A DNA stretch of 35,469 bases from Terribium retamae (lineage in GTDB: Bacteria; Pseudomonadota; Alphaproteobacteria; Rhizobiales; Rhizobiaceae), in contig NZ_JAKREW010000042.1 in the NCBI RefSeq assembly GCF_022347545.1, forward strand, positions 1-35,469. The letters are read 5' to 3'. A program made the position numbers and the translations under genes. This document shows, in pieces, positions 32,680 through 35,469 of this stretch. The notes below the pieces were generated by a model, which saw only the letters and a program-made list of their open reading frames with translations, made no database searches and had not been told where the DNA came from. Position 1 is the first letter of the stretch. Every line of letters starts with the position of its first letter.

Positions 32680-35469
32680 TCATGGTCGCGAGTGTTGCGG
32701 TGGCCGCGGTCCCTTGGACAGTTGGAACACAACCACGTCTCCAGCGAAGTCTTGCATTTGCGGTTTTCCAACAAGATCCGAGCGCTGTTGCTGTACTCTG
32801 CTCGAACCTAGCATTGGCTCGGATGTTCTCACATCGGAGCCACTCGGTCCTGCCTGAGCAACTCCGGACACCGAAAGATCTGCAGTGGCGCGCGAGCCCA
32901 GAGGGTTTGTCGGTACAGGGGATTCGGTGCTGCCGTTGGAAGCTACGCTTGAAAAGGAGCTTGCGCGCGAACGCACGCCAGGCGTCACGCTGCCATAGGC
33001 AGTCCTTCTGGGAACATTGTATCCCCCCCAGTCAGCGCTTCCCGCCCCGAGGGAACTGCGGGACGCACTGCCCACTGCCCCTCCTCGCCCAAGTGCCCGC
33101 GCTCCTCGGCTGTACGCCCATTTGCCGAAGGTGCCTCCCTTTGGAGCTGACAAACCCGCGCCAAGGCTCAAAAGCCCTCCAACGGCGCCCGTGATCATTC
33201 CGGCCAAAGCAAGATCGGAATCGCCGTTCAGGGTGCCAGCAACCTGCATTCCCAAACCAGCCCCCTGGACGACGAGGCCCACCAACCCGACAGCCATGCC
33301 GATCCCTCCCAACGGCAAAAACAAGGCCGATGCGAGCAGACCGATCCCCCCCATGATGACACCGCTCCATTTTTGCCAGAAACTGGGCTTGGGCGCTTCG
33401 TAGGGAGGGACGTAGGGCGGCGGGTCTCTCCGGGTGCTGCGGTGGCCGCTCGGATCGCGGAAGTTGACGGGATTGCCGAGACAATACATGTAGGGGTTGA
33501 TCCCGGCCCCGGCGAACGGCCCCAGATTGTCGGGGCTGTGGAAGCGCATCAGCACAGGGTTGTAAGCGCGATAACCGTTACCCAGCAGGTACCAGCCTGT
33601 GATTTCGTCGCGTGCCTCACCGTTGAAGGCCAGCATGCCCTGCAAGGTCGGGCCGGAGCACTCGCCATATGCCGTGTAGGCCGTGCTGCTCAACCCTTCG
33701 GCGGTGCTTTCGGCGAGCACGCTTCCGCCGGAATCGGCCAGCAGCAGGACAGCCGGCTCTGTCCCATCCGTGACTTGATGACCGAGCGGCATCCCCAGCC
33801 CATACAAGAACTGCGTGGAACGATCGCCATGGATGGCACGATCAAGTTGGAAGCCGTCATATATGCGCCCCATCTTGACTTGTCCTGCCGCGGTGCTGCC
33901 GGTCAACTCACCGTGACCGTCGTAGGAATATCGGGTCGCGCCTTCCCGAGCCGGCAATTGCACCTCCAGCAACTGTCCCAGGCTATTATAGACCATCCGC
34001 CTGCCACGTTCGTCGTTGAGCAGGTTGCCGTCGGCATCATATTCGAAGTTCTCGAGGGTCGGATAGTTCGCATGATCGTGCGTTATGCTCACGAGCTGGC
34101 AGGGGTCGTCTTGCGCATAGGTGAAGCGCGCCGTATCCTTGCTGCCATCGGCGAAGGTCGTGATGCAGCGCTCGATATTGTCGAGTTCGTCATAGACGAA
34201 AACTTGCCGGGAGATGACATTGCCGAAACGATCCTTCGGCCGGTTCGGACCGGTGCAGCTATGCATATCGAGCCGGCCACGCATATCGTAGGAGAATTCC
34301 TCCGAAAGTTGCACTGTGCCATCTCTGGTCACCTGTCTGCCGGCGACAAGGTCGTCGGCGCGCCAACTCTGGACTATGATTACCTCGTGCGCGCCGACCC
34401 GGAGTGTCCTTTTGATCTCCCTGCCGGGATCGTCGTACTCCAGTTCCGCCTGCAGCGTCTGGGCGGTGGCTTTGTCAAGGGTGGTCACGCTCTTCGGCCG
34501 ACCGAAGGCATCATAGGAGAATTCCGCCTCCAGCGCCCCCTGGCTGACTTTGGCGGGGCGCCCGATCGCGTCATATTCGTGCACTGTTTCCAACCCGCCG
34601 ATGTCCTGGCGGGCAAGGCGACGGCCATTCAGCGTCCGCCGAATATGGATTTCCCGATTGTAGCCCCCCAAGGCATCATGCCATCGCTCCGTGATCAGGG
34701 CACCGGCCGTATCGTACTCATAGATACGATGGCCGCCTGCATTCTCGGCGCCGAGAAGCTGGCCACTGGTCACGTCATAGCCATATGATATTGCATCTTC
34801 GTCGGTTTCCACTGCCGATCGCACGTCGCCTAGCGCGGGAACGTAGCCATAACCGATCGCCTTTCCCGATGGCGTGATGCGCTGTTTGATCCTCAGATCG
34901 CCCTCGTCATAACGATAATGTTCGGTGCGCGGGCCGATGCTGCGCTTCGTCATGCGCCCAATCCCATCGAAGGTCTGGCGGCCCACCGTGACTGCGGGTC
35001 GGGACGTGTTGGCTGGTGTCACCACCATGGATGCAGGCAGCTCATCCTGGACATGCTCGGCGAAGGTGCGGCTCACCACGCTCCCGTCGGGAAGCGTCTC
35101 GCTCACCACACGCCCCAAAGCGTCATAGGTATAGCCGGTGTTGCGTTCCTCAAGGCCCCTGAACTGCTCATTTTTCCTGACACCGCGGCCGAGCCCATCA
35201 AAGAGATGGCTCGTCGTTGCGATGACGTCGTCGCCATCCAGCCTCTCGAGACGCTCCACAGCACCGAAGCGGTTGAAGAAGGTCCTGCGGTGATTTGTGA
35301 TTTCCGGCGAAGGACCGGCGCTTTCGAGCCAACTCTCCTCGCTCGGACCTGTGCCGCCGCGAGGCCCGATTGGATCGTTCAGGACAACTGATCTTGTGCC
35401 ATCTGGGTTGGTGGTCTGCCAGAGCTCGCCCCAATTGTCGTAGGCGTATGACGAGGTTGTTCTGATTTC
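32680..35469 (-). CDS. RHS/YD-repeat protein, TccC-like core with a glycine-rich tail (partial)
   Basis: The frame is open to the right edge of the window, so the N-terminus is missing; 929 residues are seen. The body consists of YD repeats (YTYDALGRVV, HEYDAIGRPAKV, FSYDAFGRPKSV, FVYDELDNIERC). The RHS core follows, with GWYLLGNGYRAYNPVLMRF, SPDNLGPFAGAGINPYMYCL and the cleavage-type end FRDPSGH. This is the form found in TccC and related toxin-delivery shells. The variable tail of about 250 residues contains glycine-rich hydrophobic stretches (GVIMGGIGLLASALF, GIGMAVGLVGLVVQGAGLGM) and a Ser-rich end; no known toxin domain is recognised. It lies 170 bases upstream of the giant FN3 gene on the same strand, so the two may be co-expressed. 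Confidence 0.9.
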   Translation of the reverse strand, partial: EIRTTSSYAYDNWGELWQTTNPDGTRSVVLNDPIGPRGGTGPSEESWLESAGPSPEITNHRRTFFNRFGAVERLERLDGDDVIATTSHLFDGLGRGVRKNEQFRGLEERNTGYTYDALGRVVSETLPDGSVVSRTFAEHVQDELPASMVVTPANTSRPAVTVGRQTFDGIGRMTKRSIGPRTEHYRYDEGDLRIKQRITPSGKAIGYGYVPALGDVRSAVETDEDAISYGYDVTSGQLLGAENAGGHRIYEYDTAGALITERWHDALGGYNREIHIRRTLNGRRLARQDIGGLETVHEYDAIGRPAKVSQGALEAEFSYDAFGRPKSVTTLDKATAQTLQAELEYDDPGREIKRTLRVGAHEVIIVQSWRADDLVAGRQVTRDGTVQLSEEFSYDMRGRLDMHSCTGPNRPKDRFGNVISRQVFVYDELDNIERCITTFADGSKDTARFTYAQDDPCQLVSITHDHANYPTLENFEYDADGNLLNDERGRRMVYNSLGQLLEVQLPAREGATRYSYDGHGELTGSTAAGQVKMGRIYDGFQLDRAIHGDRSTQFLYGLGMPLGHQVTDGTEPAVLLLADSGGSVLAESTAEGLSSTAYTAYGECSGPTLQGMLAFNGEARDEITGWYLLGNGYRAYNPVLMRFHSPDNLGPFAGAGINPYMYCLGNPVNFRDPSGHRSTRRDPPPYVPPYEAPKPSFWQKWSGVIMGGIGLLASALFLPLGGIGMAVGLVGLVVQGAGLGMQVAGTLNGDSDLALAGMITGAVGGLLSLGAGLSAPKGGTFGKWAYSRGARALGRGGAVGSASRSSLGAGSADWGGYNVPRRTAYGSVTPGVRSRASSFSSVASNGSTESPVPTNPLGSRATADLSVSGVAQAGPSGSDVRTSEPMLGSSRVQQQRSDLVGKPQMQDFAGDVVVFQLSKGPRPPQHSRP

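Noticed and set aside
33373..34788. A 471-codon plus-strand open frame
   Set aside because: It is antisense to the YD repeats of the RHS gene. The regular pattern of the repeats keeps the opposite strand open.

Overview
The window looks like an accessory region of a high-GC alphaproteobacterium, possibly a sphingomonad. That placement is an inference: it rests on a MucR/Ros-type regulator whose zinc ligands are replaced, a DUF982 protein and the overall base composition. No rRNA, tRNA or CRISPR array is visible.

The central feature is a terpenoid gene set on the + strand, in two blocks. Block 1 (5385-10414) encodes a terpene synthase fused to an SAM-dependent prenyl-diphosphate C-methyltransferase, a class II (protonation-initiated) terpene cyclase with a DxDTT motif, and a cytochrome P450. 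Block 2 (15520-23762) encodes DXS, a stand-alone SodC-like FPP C-methyltransferase, two related class I terpene synthases, IPP isomerase, an FPP synthase and DXR. Block 2 is therefore a precursor-supply operon (MEP pathway entry, isomerisation, FPP) built around C-methylation of FPP. It recalls the sodorifen (SodA-D) cluster of Serratia and the chlororaphen pathway, in which two successive methylations give a C17 terpene. Having two paralogous methyltransferases, one fused to a cyclase, three class I synthases, a class II cyclase and a P450 suggests a larger, oxidised, non-canonical C16/C17 terpenoid system.

The 5.1 kb between the blocks is a scrap yard: an IS3 OrfA remnant, an intact-looking VapBC pair, a damaged HigBA-like pair (frameshifted antitoxin, N-terminally clipped toxin), a DUF4143 ATPase remnant, a MucR-like regulator and a DUF982 protein. 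The left end carries a VOC-family protein, a HipA-type kinase fused to an AbiEi-like N-terminus with twin palindromic repeats at its start, an IS5-type transposase remnant and a bacterial Ig-like domain protein.

After dxr lies a complete IS630-family element (23843-24885). The right third is on the - strand: a 2516-residue exported protein with a PI-PLC X-like domain, a three-repeat VMO-I-like domain, about 14 fibronectin type III modules and three copies of an unassigned module. Upstream of it is an RHS/TccC-like protein that runs off the right edge.
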